Part shown: piece by piece, positions 36,101-49,533 of the stretch
How the letters are laid out: each line of letters starts with the position of its first letter
Position numbering within the stretch: the first letter of the stretch is position 1
From: Mycteria americana
Lineage: Eukaryota > Chordata > Aves > Ciconiiformes > Ciconiidae
DNA length: 64,000 nucleotides
Reading direction: 5' to 3'
Assembly (NCBI RefSeq): GCF_035582795.1
Contig: NC_134365.1
Coordinates: 129,061,577-129,125,576, forward strand
Notes under the pieces: generated by a model
The model's input: only the letters and a program-made list of their open reading frames with translations
What the model was told of the DNA's origin: nothing
Databases searched by the model: none
Made by a program: the position numbers and the translations under genes

Positions 36101-39100
36101 TCTTTATTTTTACAATTTCTGTTCAGGATGCTTGACATTTAATCCTCACCCTTCTTCAGCTTTTACTCCAGCCTTCTTAACTGTCCATTGCATTTCTCCC
36201 TATTACTTCCCCAACTTTTCATCAGCTTTCCTCATAGCTAGCAGCGCAAAGGGATTTGGAAGGCTGTTGTATTTTTTTTTTAATTTCTCTGTACTCTCTT
36301 TCTGAATAAAAAACCACATAGCTTTGAAGCAAGGAAAAGGCAGAGTTCCCAGCTTCCTAAGTATGAAAGGTCAGCCTGATCCAGGAGCTTTCAGAAAACC
36401 TGATTAAACTCCTGCTACACATTACACTGTCTTTTAATGTTCCTAAATGCAAATGTAACAGCCACCAAAAGCAAGAACAAATGCATATGGCTCATTAATA
36501 CAGGAAATAAAGCAATGCATAGAGTGGAAATCGGAGTTGTCATTTTAAAGTGCTTTGAGATAGGAAGGCCACTGAATATTTGACAGAAATTATTGTCTCC
36601 AAATTGCATGGCTATTTCTAATTCTCACAACAGTCCTTTGTGTCCTCCCCCCACTGCGAAGTACTATTATTGCCACAGAATTCATTAATTTTAATTAAGA
36701 AATCAGTTTGAAAAAACAACACATTTTGCTACTACATTTTGAAATTCACATTCTTCTTGCTTCTTTCTCGGAGTGGGAAGGAGACAAATTCAGCATGACA
36801 AACCTTAATTTGCATAGTTTTGAAGCCAGGGACATGGAGTCACTCCAAGTCAATATGGAGATGCTAGTTTATCATGTCCACGTACACTTGTTCATACTCA
36901 GCACCATCTGATGCTTATGTGCTAAACAGAAATACTGGTGTTAAGCTAAAGTTGTCACACAATTCAGCAAGGTTTGAAAATAATTATGGCACAGACAGTT
37001 TGGATCTGATCCCAACCCTCAAGGATGTCACACAATTTCCATAAAGCTGAAACTTAAAAAAAAAAAAAAGAAACCAAAACAAAAAACCCAACCCATAAAT
37101 TTAAAACTTTGGGTGGTTGTAGACAACAAAATGGAGTAACTCACTTAAAATAGCAAGGAGTGGAGAATTATGGGTAAATACTTTGAAATGAATTTCTATT
37201 TGCATTGGTAATAGTCAGGCCAACTTCTGCAGTGTTTAAAAGTTTGTGCTCTCTGCTAACTTCTGGCAGCCTGTGAGGCTGGTTCCAGCCCTGTTCTCTG
37301 CCAGATGGAGCGCAAAGAGGGAAACATCTGCCTCTCTCTGCCAGGGCACTGAAGACATGTCTAACCTAAAGTATGTGAATACCCTTTCCAGAGTGGGAAT
37401 TGGTGCTATTAAGCACAAAAGAGGCCAGACATAATTTTCTTCTGCATTGGGATACCTTTATGTCACTGCACTATACCAAGACAATGTGAAGTGAATTGCT
37501 ATAGAGGAGAGGCTGACCCAACACTGCTGTAAAATCATTGACATTCACGCGCAGAACCTCCCCGTCAGGCACACTATTTCAGGGGGGAGGCAGGGTACTG
37601 GGATGTGAGTTGATGTAGGCTAAAAAGAAGAACAAACTCTTCCGACCAACTCCTGTCTCACGCCCTTCTTTCACAGTGCTGGGAATTAATTTGTTTTTGG
37701 TATAGTGCCACTGTTCCTAGTCAGGTTTTGGATCCCAAACGCCATTTTTAAAGAGCCAGACACAAGATGCAACACAGCCAAGGAATCTCTTCTTCTCAGA
37801 CCCCAGACCTGACACGGACAACCTGCAGTTGTCTTCATGCAAAGGCAAGCACTCAGCACATGGCTCCCCCGCTTCCTAATACTCCTTGTACATTCAGGCT
37901 GCATCCATTTGTGAATTAGTTCCTTCATTCTTCACACTGATGGGGCTCTTCAAACACTTGAATCCTACCCAAAACAGAAAGGCAGTTTCTAACCCACATT
38001 TTGGAGATGGAGGGATGCACAGTGCAAAAGGTCTGTAACGGTTCATCTCAAAATGTGCAGCGTACCACAGACATCTGTTCTTAGTGTGCCTCTGCATACG
38101 CTGCCTACAGCCAAGACCCCAGCAGCAGGGCAAAACCAGCAGCGCTGGTGCCAGCGGTTGGCTGTCATCCCACTGTGGTCCCAGAAGGACATAAAGCTGT
38201 GGGGATTATATAATGTTTCTGTAAGATAAAAGAAAAGGGGAAATCTCAGCGCACCCCTGCGCTCCTGAAATTGAAAAGGAACTTGATTTTTTTTAGTTAT
38301 TGATTTTTAAAAAGCAATACCAAAACGCAAATATTCCAAGGGCTGGGAAGGGGAGAAAGGGGAATGAAATGATACTGCAGAAAGGTACGGGATATTTACT
38401 ACCAGTGCTTGTTCTGCACCTAGTCTGCATTCCTAGTGTATTAATCTACTCAAATCAATAAGAGTTTGGAGTATGCAAAGAATCTGGGACTGGGTTTAAT
38501 TTTCATGCTAGTCAAAGTGATTTTTCTTCAATCTATCATATACTGTATTTGACATATGGCTTTTCTCTCAATCAGTAATTGACTGGTACATGTTTTGTGC
38601 TCCAGTGAAGGTAGATTTAATACACTGGACACCAGTGTGAGCTATTTTTGTCTTTTGAATTACAAATTAAATTTTTGTAAGTTGTATTGTACTATCGTTT
38701 CTACTAATTTCACAGTCTTCACCAGCTCTTTGGTCCCTCATTTCGTAACTAATGTTTTACTTCAAGCAAACGAGGATCTTGAAGACATCAAAGGTGCCTT
38801 GACATCTCTCAATAGACCATGACACCCTCCTTCATTCTGCATATTTCTTAGTGTAGAGACATCCAGTGAAGGAAGAAACACAGGACTGTGGTAAATAGAC
38901 TCAGGAAAAGTGACTCACTGTTTTTTCAGTGATGTCACCAGTGGATTTTCATTGCCTAGATTAAGTGGACTAGGGGATTGAGCAATTTACCTAACCAGCT
39001 AGCAGAGATGCACATGTTAAAATACAGTGTAACAGTCATCTTCCATGAGATTTTTTTTTTGTTGGCTCAAACTGATTTTTTTGGCACAAACTTAAATTCA

Positions 39101-40768
39101 TTTTTCTGGTTTTAAAGTAATTTTGAAACTTGATTTTGTGTGTGTTGTTTCTTTATGAAAAGGAAGGATTTTTATGAACAAAACTCTTAAAAATAGATCT
39201 AGAGAAACATGCTAATTAACATCCACTATTTTCTCAATCTTCTAAAAATTTGCCCTATTTGCTGAAGCTTTCTATTCGATTCTCTCAAGAATTTATTTTA
39301 AGTTCTTAAGACTGCTCACTGCAAGCCTTTCTTGGCTGTATTTCTGACTGCAAACTTCCCTTTACTTTTATTTTTACTACTTCTTATATGACTGAGAGAA
39401 GCCAAATGAAAATCTTTTACTGGCAGTCTTAATATGAACAACATAGCAACTGGAGCTGTAGAGCACCACTTCTTGGCTAAAAACAAGTGGTGAGTGTACA
39501 ATGTGGAGGAAAGAGCAGGAGGAAAGGGAACTGCTAGGTCTCACTTTTCTTTTTCTTAAACACGCATGAAGTTAATCTGATAGAAGAGGATATTACAAGA
39601 AATAGGATGGTTCTAAAACACGTGTTACAGATTCTCAGGGTATCCAAAAAACCAGCCAGGAGACTGTCTTTTCCCTCATTTAGGAGAAAGAGCTGAAGAA
39701 TTTGCTTGCAGGCAGTGCAAAGAGTACAACTGTAATTCTCCCATATAATAATAAAACAATAGCCTTGCTAGACTACTAATTGGGGGGGGGGGGGGGGGGA
39801 AGTAAGGGATATTTAGAATTAGCCTCCAGGATTGTCCTCAACAAACATTAGCTGCCCTTCCTCATCTGCATTTCTACTTAAGGGCAACACAGAAAGAGAG
39901 GAAATGTAAGGAGACGAAAAGGCTGGGGTTTAGGAAGAGGGAACTGCAGGACTGCTGCTGGGGGACATCTTGTGCCTGGTATTTGTCGTGCCAAATGGAC
40001 CACAGGAAGGTAAAAGCCTGAGGGAGCACAGACCTGGGATCGGTCTCACACCTGGAACAGCAGTGAAACTTCCAGCCTTGGCTGTCCTTCCCACTAGCAG
40101 GGGAGCTAGAGCCACAGTATGGATGTGGGGCAGGAATGTCTTTCTAGGTGACCTTCACGTTAAGCAAAGCAATCGAGGTGCATAGATATAGCACAAATCC
40201 TGACTTCTTGCTGTGTTTTGTAAACTCCCATATATCCCTTTTTTCAAATGCTGATTTTTGTCATTAATTTTAATTAGATTAGCTCTAACATTGCAGTTAG
40301 AGGCATTCTCTTAATACAGCAGAATAAAATGAACCAGCTTGCTCTCTCTAAATACTTTGCCATTTTAAGTGAAGTACCAGGAGGAAAAAAACGCACAAAA
40401 CAAAACAAAACCGAATGTCACGTTACAAATGCAATGAAAAACACAGCAACATGAATCCAGCCAATGAAAAATGCATTTCTGTTGATGCTCGAGGGCATAT
40501 GAGCAGTGTTAAAATATATGAGTGAGGAAATGCACTCAGTCAGATGTACAAATGACAACGATTTGGGGAAAGATTCAAAACATTGTGAAAGAAATACCAA
40601 CAGGCATCAACAAGCACAAGAAATACACTTTCTCAGATATGATGTCTGGGAGGTTTCGCAGTAGTTCATTTGACCATATGAGGTGAGGATATATCAGGAG
40701 ATAACATTTTTACAATCCCAGCCTCTGCAGAAAAAAAGGATATTGAAATTTGCGGTAATGATGCTCAC
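30156..40768. other. Gene-free stretch
   Basis: No identifiable gene or RNA. A locally CpG-richer patch at about 30830-31000 carries overlapping open frames on both strands (longest 148 codons, minus strand 30698-31144) without recognisable homology. An 18-G run lies at 39782-39799. Poly-A and poly-T tracts occur. Confidence 0.65.
39782..39799. repeat. Homopolymer run of 18 G
   Basis: Eighteen consecutive G residues. This is the longest G run in the window. Confidence 0.95.
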
Positions 40769-41068
40769 CTTAGTTTTGGATAAATCAGTCACAATGAATT
40801 TCTGTGTGTCGCTAGTTTAACCATGCATTTTCCTTGGTATATCTACCACCTGTTGCAAAGAGTAGTTTCTACTTAGCTTTTTTATTTTCTTTAATATGTC
40901 ATATTCAGCTTCATCACAGTCTTCAAATGACATTTTGTTTCCGTGTGTGGAAATAACACTATTTTCGAGTCCTACTAAGGATAAACTTTTCCCATGCTTT
41001 TTCAGTATCTGTCTTATTTTTTTCTCAGTGACTGTGCACTTTGTGGCACAGCCAGTACTAAACCACCA
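40769..41068 (-). other. Unidentified exon-like segment with one in-frame stop
   Basis: On the minus strand, a polypyrimidine-tailed AG (41069-41070) precedes 300 bases (exactly 100 codons) that end in AAG followed by a strong donor GTGAGC at 40763-40768. The single open frame starts WWFSTGCATKCTVTEKKI and continues with a charged, helical-looking composition. It is interrupted only by TAA at 40817-40819 (codon 84), after which about 16 more codons stay open to the donor. The open frame extends upstream of the proposed acceptor towards the solo LTR. I recognise no family. It may be an exon of a decayed gene, a retained real exon with a recent stop, or chance. It lies 80 bp from the solo LTR. 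Confidence 0.35.
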
Positions 41069-41147
41069 CTGAGAAGCTAAAGGTTTTCTTCTGCTGCATA
41101 GTGAGAAGTTCACCGTGGTTAAGGAAAATGCAGTAGCTCTTAGGTGG

Positions 41148-41732
41148 TGTCCTGGTTTCGGCTGGGATAGAGTTAATTTTCTTCCTAGTAGCTGGTATAG
41201 TGCTGTGTTTTGGATTTAGCATGAGAATAATGTTGATAACACACTGATGTTTTAGTTGTTGCTAAGCAGTGCTTACACTGGTCAAGGACTTTTCAGCTCC
41301 CCATGCTCTGCCAGGGGCACAAGAAGCTGGGAGGGGGCACAGCCAGGACAGTGACCCCAACTGGCCAAAGGGCTATTCCACACCATATGGTGTCATGCTT
41401 GGTATAGAAACTGGGGGAGTTGGCCGAGGGGCAGCGATCGCTGCTTGGGGATGGGCTGGGCATTGGTCAGTGGGTGCTGAGTGGTTGCATCACTTGTTTT
41501 TCCTGGGTTTTGTTTCTCTCTCTCTTTTTTGTTGTTTGCCTTTTCATTACAATTTATTATGATGATTATGATTATTTTATTTTATTTCAATCTTTAAACT
41601 TTTCTTATCTCAACCCAGGAGTTTTCTTACTTTTGCCCTTTCGATTCTCTCCCCCATCCCACTGGGGGTGGAGGGGGGAGTGAGCAAGCGGCTGTGTGGT
41701 GCTTAGTTGCTGGCTGGGGTTAAACCACGACA
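41148..41732 (+). mobile_element. Solo LTR of the same retroviral family
   Basis: About 585 bp. It starts TGTCCTGGTTTCGGCTGGGA and ends TTAAACCACGACA, aligning throughout with the two proviral LTRs but in the opposite orientation. Flanks GGTGG (41143-41147) and GGTAG (41733-41737) are a plausible 5-bp target duplication with one change. No internal retroviral sequence adjoins it, so it is the product of LTR-LTR recombination or a separate old insertion. Its TATA-like site is degraded and its microsatellite tract has diverged from the proviral LTRs. Confidence 0.93.
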
Positions 41733-42259
41733 GGTAGTGATGTACTTCCCAGTTTGGGTGCTATTTGGCTTTAGAATCTAATTTAAAACCAAGCATGCTA
41801 GCAGCAGTGACCTCAACCCATGCATAACTCAGACCCTAATCCAGTTCAGGGAAAGACAACTGAACTGCTGCCTCAGTACCCCTGCTATTATGGCAGGGTC
41901 TAGTCCTAAGATACTATGTATAATGGAGGAAGTCCCACAGAAATCAACATCTTGCTTGCATGGATGCTTGTTTAAAGGTTGCAGGGCTGGAACCTTCTCA
42001 GGGGACCTCTGCTGCACAGCTCTTGCTATTGACTCTGCAACGAATTGACAATAGAGGTAGAAGGCAGCTTGGTACATATGGGACTGGGCTTCAACTGCTT
42101 GTTACTGCTCCCATGTAAGAGTCTTGTTTGTGACTGAAGGGGGAAAAGGTTTGTCTCACTCAGTTTTCCTTATGCAGTGTCTATCACGTTCAGGTCAATC
42201 TCTTCAGCTCTTTGACTTGGAAGGACCCTTGACTAGGTACACAGTTGTTGCAGCTGTGA

Positions 42260-43165
42260 CTTAAGACAGCATGAGGAGTACTCTCCGCAAATTTGCAGAC
42301 AACACTGAGCTGGAAGGGGGAGCAGCCAATGCACTGGAGGGCTGGACTGTGATTCTGAAGGACCTGGTCAGGCTGGAGTAATGGTCTGGCAGGAGCCTCA
42401 CAAAGTTCAACATGCAAATGCAAATCTAGCACCTTGGGGTTGATTATCCCATGCACCAGTGCAGGTTGGGGGGTGGCCAGCTAGGAAGCAGCTCTGCACG
42501 AAAAGACCTGGTGGTCAAGGCGGGCAGCAAGCTGCCCAAGAGCCAGCAATGCACCCTTGCAGCAAAGGCGGCCAACAGCATCCTGGGCTGTCTTAGCAAG
42601 AATGTAGCCAGCAGGTCCCAGAGGGTGATCCTCCACCTCTGTTCAGCACTTTCAAGACCATTTCTGGCATGCTGTGTCCAGAATTTTGGCTCCTCAGTAC
42701 AGGACAGATATTGACATACTGGAGTGAGTCCTGAAGAGGTCAATGGGGATGGTCAGAGCACTCAATGTATGAGAAGACGTTGAGAGAGATGGGTTTGTTC
42801 AGTCCAGAGAAGTAAAGGCTCAAGGAGACCTTACTACTTCCTGACCAGAGGACACAAAAATGATGGTGCCAGACTCTTCGCAGAGGTGCGTGATGACAGG
42901 ACATGAAGCGATAGGGAAAAGTTGAAACACAGTAAATTCTGATTAGATATTAGGAAAGGCTTTTTTACCAGGAGGGCGTTCAAACACCATGGCACCAGGG
43001 CCTGGAGACGCTGTGGGATCTCCATCCTTGGAGATATTCAAGCCTTGAGTGGACACAGCCCTGAGCAACCTGATCTGATTAGACCTGGTTTTGAGTAGTG
43101 GGTCAGGCTAGATGACCTCTAAAGGTCCCCTTCTAGACTAAATTATTCTTTGAGTCTATGGCCTA
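42260..43165 (+). mobile_element. Old CR1 LINE copy, 5' truncated
   Basis: The frame near 42280 reads RKFADNTELEGG, a degraded form of the CR1 catalytic FADD region. The ORF at 42451-42714 continues with CTLAAKAANSILGCLSKNVASRSQ. Later blocks match the CR1 C-terminal region and the 3' UTR signature (GGCTAGATGACCTCTAAAGG then TCCCCTTCTAGAC), ending with a degenerate octamer near 43160. Many stops and shifts, and a catalytic Asp-Asp already changed to Asp-Asn, mark it as older than the copies at 11-14 kb and of another subfamily. Confidence 0.88.
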
Positions 43166-46100
43166 TGGAGGTAGTGGTACAATGTATGAGAGAGAGAGAG
43201 TGCCAAATGAAAAACAGAGAAGTCAGAGAGAGAGGAGGAAAAAATGCTATAATAGTCAGAACACAAACTGGAGAAAAAACAACAGAGAAGAGGTAAATGC
43301 TGATGCTGTGGTGACATCCTAAGAAAAAATACTTCTGTTGAGAAATGGGGTGTCATTTTAGAAATTAACTACTACAATGTTTACTTTTATAACATTCTTA
43401 AGTATCTTAGAAAAATACTACACATTGGAAATGCTTTAAATTAGAATTATTCTGTTTTAAATTATATGTAGAATAATACATTGCATTTTAAAAGATATTG
43501 TTGTTCCAAAGTGTAGCACTTAGAAGTCTGGAAATGATGAGATTTAGACTGATTTAATTCAGCTGTTTTTACATACGTACCGAATAATGTTAATGGCAGC
43601 ATACTAATTTAACAGATGAGCCTGAGCTCTGTTTCCAGAGGATCCCTGTCTCTCTAAGGAAACGAAGCAGGCAGGCAGTACTTCTTAGAAGCTTTACTAT
43701 TTAGTTATTGCATTTTACCTCCATACTGACTTTTTATTGAATACAACAGTATTAATTCTGTTGGGATACTTCTATGGTCTTTGTGACTTTAGCATATGGG
43801 TTCTCATAAACAGTAATGAACATCTCTGTCAGATTTGGAGATGGTATATTTTTTTCTGTTTCCTAAGCAGGATTTCATGTACAGCCTGATTGAGAATTGT
43901 CAAAACTGCCCACTGATGGTAAGAGGAATTTGGGTGCTTTGCACCTGATATTTGGGAATATTTAACAAGCTTGTAATACCTTACATGTTAAAAACATCCT
44001 TGTAATTTATTTCACTTGTCAACATGGGCTCCAAACCTGAATCCAGATAAGTCATTCAGGCATTTAAAAAATGAGTAATTTGTGCAGTGGAAATGCACAT
44101 TGTGTGAAATTACACTGACCCGCCACTTACATCGTCAGCAAAGGTCAGAGCTTCGTAGTGACACAGAGGAGATCCTTATCACTTGAACTAATAGTTTCAG
44201 TAGCTGTTCCTTCTGTGGACTGACACCCCTGGGAGGCAGGGCAGAGACTTTTCCAGTTGATTTCATATCCATTCACTAAAGGAAAAAATATGGTCACAGA
44301 ACTCCTTAAGTCAAAGACAAAGTTCTGAGGCAATGGTGCTTGTTACTTTGTTATGAACTCTGCTATTTTGTTTTTTCCTTGCTGTCTTTTCCCATTTTGC
44401 CTCTATTCACTTAATCTTTGCTTGTACATTTACGCTGCCTCTGCCTCCTTCTTTCCAGCCCTCCTTGCCCTCTGTGAAGCCTTGGCTGCCTTCCTAAGCC
44501 TTGAACCCTTGATGTCTAATGGTGCCTTAGGACCAAGAGCTCCCGCCACTTGGGCTGTTTCTCCCATGCTCCTTGAGCAGAACATGTCTGGCGGGGGGAC
44601 ATCTCCGTTCCCACAGCGGGCTCTCCCAGGTACTTTCAGGCACAGTGGATGGCCAGAAGGCAGAGGCTGGAGCATGCCCAAGGATCCATTTGCTGATACG
44701 CCATTCATTCAGACACAGAAGCTGTCAATGGATGCAGCACGCTCATTACAGATGAAATCCTTGGAGAATTTAAGATGCAAACACATCTCTCGAGCATAGC
44801 AAACTGCAGTGTGGTGTGCAGGTTGTGCTTGGGTTTGTGTTCGGGGGGGGCTGTAGGTCAACTTTCTGCTTCTCAGTGAGAAACCTGTTTACGTTGTGGG
44901 GTTTTTTTTTTGTAGACAGTGAAAATATGTATTTTTCAGACTACATATGACTGAACTTTAGCTGGATCTTTAAAAAAAAAAAATCAACCTGAGGCAGATA
45001 TCTTCCAGAGGCAATTCCAGCCCAAACAGCTAAGGTTTAATAAAGTAAAAACAAATTGAGTCTTGCACAGAAAGTGCTGGCTACATTAACTATAGGCACC
45101 AGTGCTATTTCTGTATATAATATCCCAAGTTTTCATATATACTAGTAAACTGTTGACGTTTGCTCCTCCTTTTTAAGAAATACAGAACTATGATTCTGCA
45201 TTTCATACAGTTTTGACATAATGTGTTTAGCTCGGCACACCTATGCTCTTGATCAGTTTTTAAATCCTTTTTTGTTTTTTTTTTAAATTATATTTGCTAT
45301 GTGCTTCCAATAATTAACATTCTACAATTGAGAGGCAATAGAAACATGACCCAAACTAATTTGCTAACATACTAATGTCTGGTACATACCTAGCGAAGTA
45401 ATACCAGACTTTAAAAAAAAAAACAACACAAAATCCCACAAAACCCCAAACCCACACATCTAATTTCCTTCCAAGTTCTATCAGTAACAGGTCAAGGAAA
45501 TGCATTTCTTCTTCAGGATTAATGACAGACTGGCATTAGTTGATTCACAAATACCTATGGTTTAGAGCCCTTAGAAACACACCTAAATTCTGCTAACATC
45601 ACACAATTTGTATATGCACTCTGATACACCTACTACGATATCAGGGCACTGAGCTTTGGTGGTTGTGTTTTTAACAGAGGAGGCACCTAAATACTTAAGA
45701 AAAGGAGAAATTATTGCAATACATGTAAGTGTTCTCTCACGTAATACCACTGGGAAGCCAGGACTAGACCTCATATGATAACTCCTATAAACAGCTGTAA
45801 GAGCAAAGCTGTCTGTGCTCCGAGGAGCTTGCAACGTAAATAATATTTTTTTCTTTCTGTTTCTGCCTTAAAGGACTATGAACAGTGAAATGCAACTTGG
45901 AAGAAAGTTGTGTAAACCATTAGGATTTAATCCTGCACCTTTTGAAATTAATGAGAACATTCCTATAGTTAGAAGAAAAAAAGACGGAGATCTATGAAAG
46001 AAAACTGAAGTTTTGGGAAAAAAAAAAGCTAAATAATACTAATAGGGATATAATAATTAGCACTTATGGGACAGATTTTTTCTGTTTCTTCACTAGATGA

Positions 46101-46609
46101 TGGCTTTGCAGGCTTGATTTCTCTCTTCCCATGTTATAGTTCTGCCTCCAATGTAAGTAGCAGCATTCGCTTTCAAATCTGCGGGTTGAATCTTCCTGCT
46201 TTTCTAATAACCCTTAATGGACATTATACCCTATCTTCGTGTCTGTGTGTGTTTCTCTCCCATGAGGGAGAGCTGCTTTAGACAGTGAATTATACTAGTA
46301 GCCACGTTTAATAACTAACCAAAACATTTGCCCTTGACATTCTCAGCACCGTAATGCTAATTAAGCAAAATAAACAGAGATGAAATGAAAACCGGGCAAA
46401 GCACTCATCCTTCCTCAAGATTTAATTTGGGATCAGAACCGCCGCTGACGGCAGAAGGAAGCGGGAATGGCAAGTACGTCCGCGCACGGCCGATGAAATG
46501 CTGAATTATTTTTTAAACCTTCCACTAATAACTTGTGATTTAAAGGTCACTTCAGCAAAGGAATCAAGGTCAGACACCGCTAGTCTGAATCCGAGGCAGC
46601 CTTTCGTTT
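43166..46609. other. Gene-free stretch upstream of the CpG island
   Basis: A short GA repeat at about 43189-43201 and AT-rich sequence. An open frame of 148 codons on the + strand (44353-44799) and an exon-like minus strand piece (44131-44275, bounded by TTTTTTCCTTTAG and GTAAGT but with a stop 14 bases before the donor) are not assignable. Confidence 0.6.
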
Positions 46610-46632
46610 CTCCCGGTTCCTCGCCGTAGCGG

Positions 46633-46644
46633 CGCGTTAACGCG
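46633..46644. promoter_or_regulatory. 12-bp palindrome CGCGTTAACGCG at the island edge
   Basis: A perfect self-complementary dodecamer, rich in CpG with a central GTTAAC, at the upstream border of the CpG island. It could be a dimeric factor site. There is no direct evidence of function. Confidence 0.4.
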
Positions 46645-46710
46645 GAGCTGGCAGCGGGGGCGGGTGGGGCCGGGGCTGCACAGCTCCCGCTGCCCTCACC
46701 CCCGCTGCCC

Positions 46711-46733
46711 GGCCCGGCCCGGCCCGGCCCGGC
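46711..46733. repeat. GGCCC tandem repeat
   Basis: Four consecutive CCCGG/GGCCC pentamers upstream of TMEM47. This is GC-only low-complexity sequence inside the promoter region. Confidence 0.8.
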
Positions 46734-47225
46734 GGGACACCCGTCGCTTCCATACGCGCAGGGTCACGGCGCGCACGATCACGGCTCCGCCGGGCAGACC
46801 CGTGCCCCCCCCCCCTCCTCCCGACGCGGCCCAGGACGGCAGCGGGGCCGCGGGCGGAGGCGGCCGCTCGGGGGCGGCGGGGCGGGCCGGGAAGCCGAGC
46901 GAGCGGCTCCCGGCGCCGGCTGCGGCGGGGGGAAAGTTCCCCAAACTTCGCCCCGGCCGGGCGGGGCGGAGCGGAGCCGGCAGGGCCCGCGCCCCCGCCC
47001 CGCCCCCGCCCCTTCCCCGCCGGAGCGCCGGCCGGGCCGGGCCCTGCCGCGGCCGCCGCCTCCCCCGGCAGGGGCGGGCAGGGGGAGGAGCGCGTCGGGC
47101 CGGGCCGGGCGGCGCCGGAGGGACTAGGGGGAGCTGCTGCACCTGATACACCGGGGCGGGAGCACGGCGAGGGAAGGAGGGAGCGGCGCTGCCCGCCGCC
47201 TGCGAAAGCCTCTCCCCGCCGTTAG

Positions 47226-47750
<525 letters not shown>

Positions 47751-48873
47751 TGAGGCTCACCCCCCCACCCCGTGCCCTGGCTGCCCTGCCAGCATCCCCC
47801 GAACCGCCTCTCCTTTACCCTTGTCTCCTCCGGGACCGTGTCCCAGCCCCTTCCCGGGGCCAGCCCGGAGCAGTGCCCGGAGCCATGCCCCGCCATCCCC
47901 GCTCCCCCTCCGGCTCCTCGCCTCGCCCGCTGCCGCCCCTGCTCCGCTCCCGGCTCCCCGCTCCGGCCGCCGCCGGGAAGTCCCCGGCACCTTTGTCCTC
48001 CCGCCCTCCGCACCCCTCCCGTTCCCGAGCCGCTTCGTCCACCCTCATCCTCCATCCTGCCTCCCCGGTCCCGGCGCTTGCCCTTCCCGGGCTGCGCGGC
48101 CCCGACCCCGCATCTCCCTGGCTTGCGGTTGGGGCGAAGGCGGCGGCGGTCTCTGTAAATAGCGTGTGCTGGAGCGGGGAGCACTGGGCGTCCGGCTCGT
48201 CCCTCTGCCTGCGAGATGGTCTAGGGTGCAGGAGGGGCGTGAGGCTGGCTTCTGTGAGCGACAGGGGTGACTGCTTTCCTATCTGCCTTTGTGTTTTCAC
48301 AAAACATCCCGAGTTTGGACTAGTTTTGATTATTCTTCAGTGTAGCAGTTGTTCTCATACAGTGAGAAGCTGTTGGGGATCAAGTATCTTATAATCCGCC
48401 CCCATCCCCCGAAGTCACTAGTCTTGGAAAGTTGGGGCTTCCGAACCAAAACCGATTGTTATCTTGTCCCGAGTGAGGCCGGCGGGACTCTGGCTCTCCC
48501 TCCGTCCCCCCGGGTGTGTTTGTGTGTGTCTTTCTCTAGCAAGAACTGATCTTCCCAGCGTCTTTCATAGTCCTTTGCATTCTGGCCACACTCGCTGTTT
48601 TGATTTCTTGATGCTCATTCGTTCTTCGGCTTTCTAGGTCTTTGGTCATAGATTTTTTTTTTTATTTTTTTTTTTTGTCATTTCACTATTGCTTGGAATA
48701 CTTACAAAAACGGGTTGTGAATGATATAAACAAGCTGCCTGTTGAATATTTTTCAGTAAAGTCTTTTGCAGTACCATCATTGTTTAGGTTTTCATGGGTT
48801 GTTTTATTTACTTTATGCCTGATAGCAACTTCAGGAGTCCCAACAGAAACATTGACAAATGAAGCCAGCCTCT

Positions 48874-48886
48874 CCCCCCCCCCCCC
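48874..48886. repeat. C13 run
   Basis: Thirteen consecutive C residues in intron 1. Confidence 0.9.
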
Positions 48887-49455
48887 ATTTTCATCCCCAT
48901 CCCTGTCCTCCACACACACATGCTTGCATTGCTAAATCATCCATTTGGATCGCTGTGCTCTCCAGTTGGGTAAATCATACAGGGACAAGATGTTTGTTTT
49001 GGGGAAGAAGGCAAGGAGCTGACTGTATATTCTAGATGCTTTCCTTTTTCCTTGCTTCTCTTAAATCCTTGTATAGGTTCTGGGAAACAACCGATCTCTG
49101 CTTGAGTAGAAATTGCACAGGTTCCTTTGCTGCTGTGCTTATTTTTTTCCTGTCACTGTGTGGAGTAATATTTGAGGGTTTGAATGTTATTTGGAGTTTT
49201 GTTTTAAATCACGTAATGCCAAAATGAATTGTAAAGAAATGTCGGTTTCAATCAGTTACCAGGGCATCTACACAAACTTCGGAGAGCTTTCTTTTCCTTC
49301 CCCAGTATAAATGGAAATTTATGTAGGAATGTCAGCTTCTACATGTCTCCTTAGCAACGTGAATCCTTTGCCCCTTCTCCCTGTCTCCTGAAATAGTATC
49401 CCCTTGATTGCAGAAAGACTTTTCAGATGGCTTGAATGAGAAACCTGCTTCAAAT

Positions 49456-49472
49456 CCCCCCCCCCCCCCCCC
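49456..49472. repeat. C17 run
   Basis: Seventeen consecutive C residues in intron 1, about 60 bp before the CA repeat. Confidence 0.9.
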
Positions 49473-49533
49473 ACTTTATTGGGCTCCCCCCTCAATCCAT
49501 CTCCCTGCCACACATGTGTGTATACAGACACAG

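Noticed and set aside
44353..44799. + strand open frame of 148 codons with an apparent N-terminal hydrophobic stretch
   Set aside because: The hydrophobic part comes from a pyrimidine-rich tract, and the remainder resembles nothing I recognise. There is not enough support for a gene.
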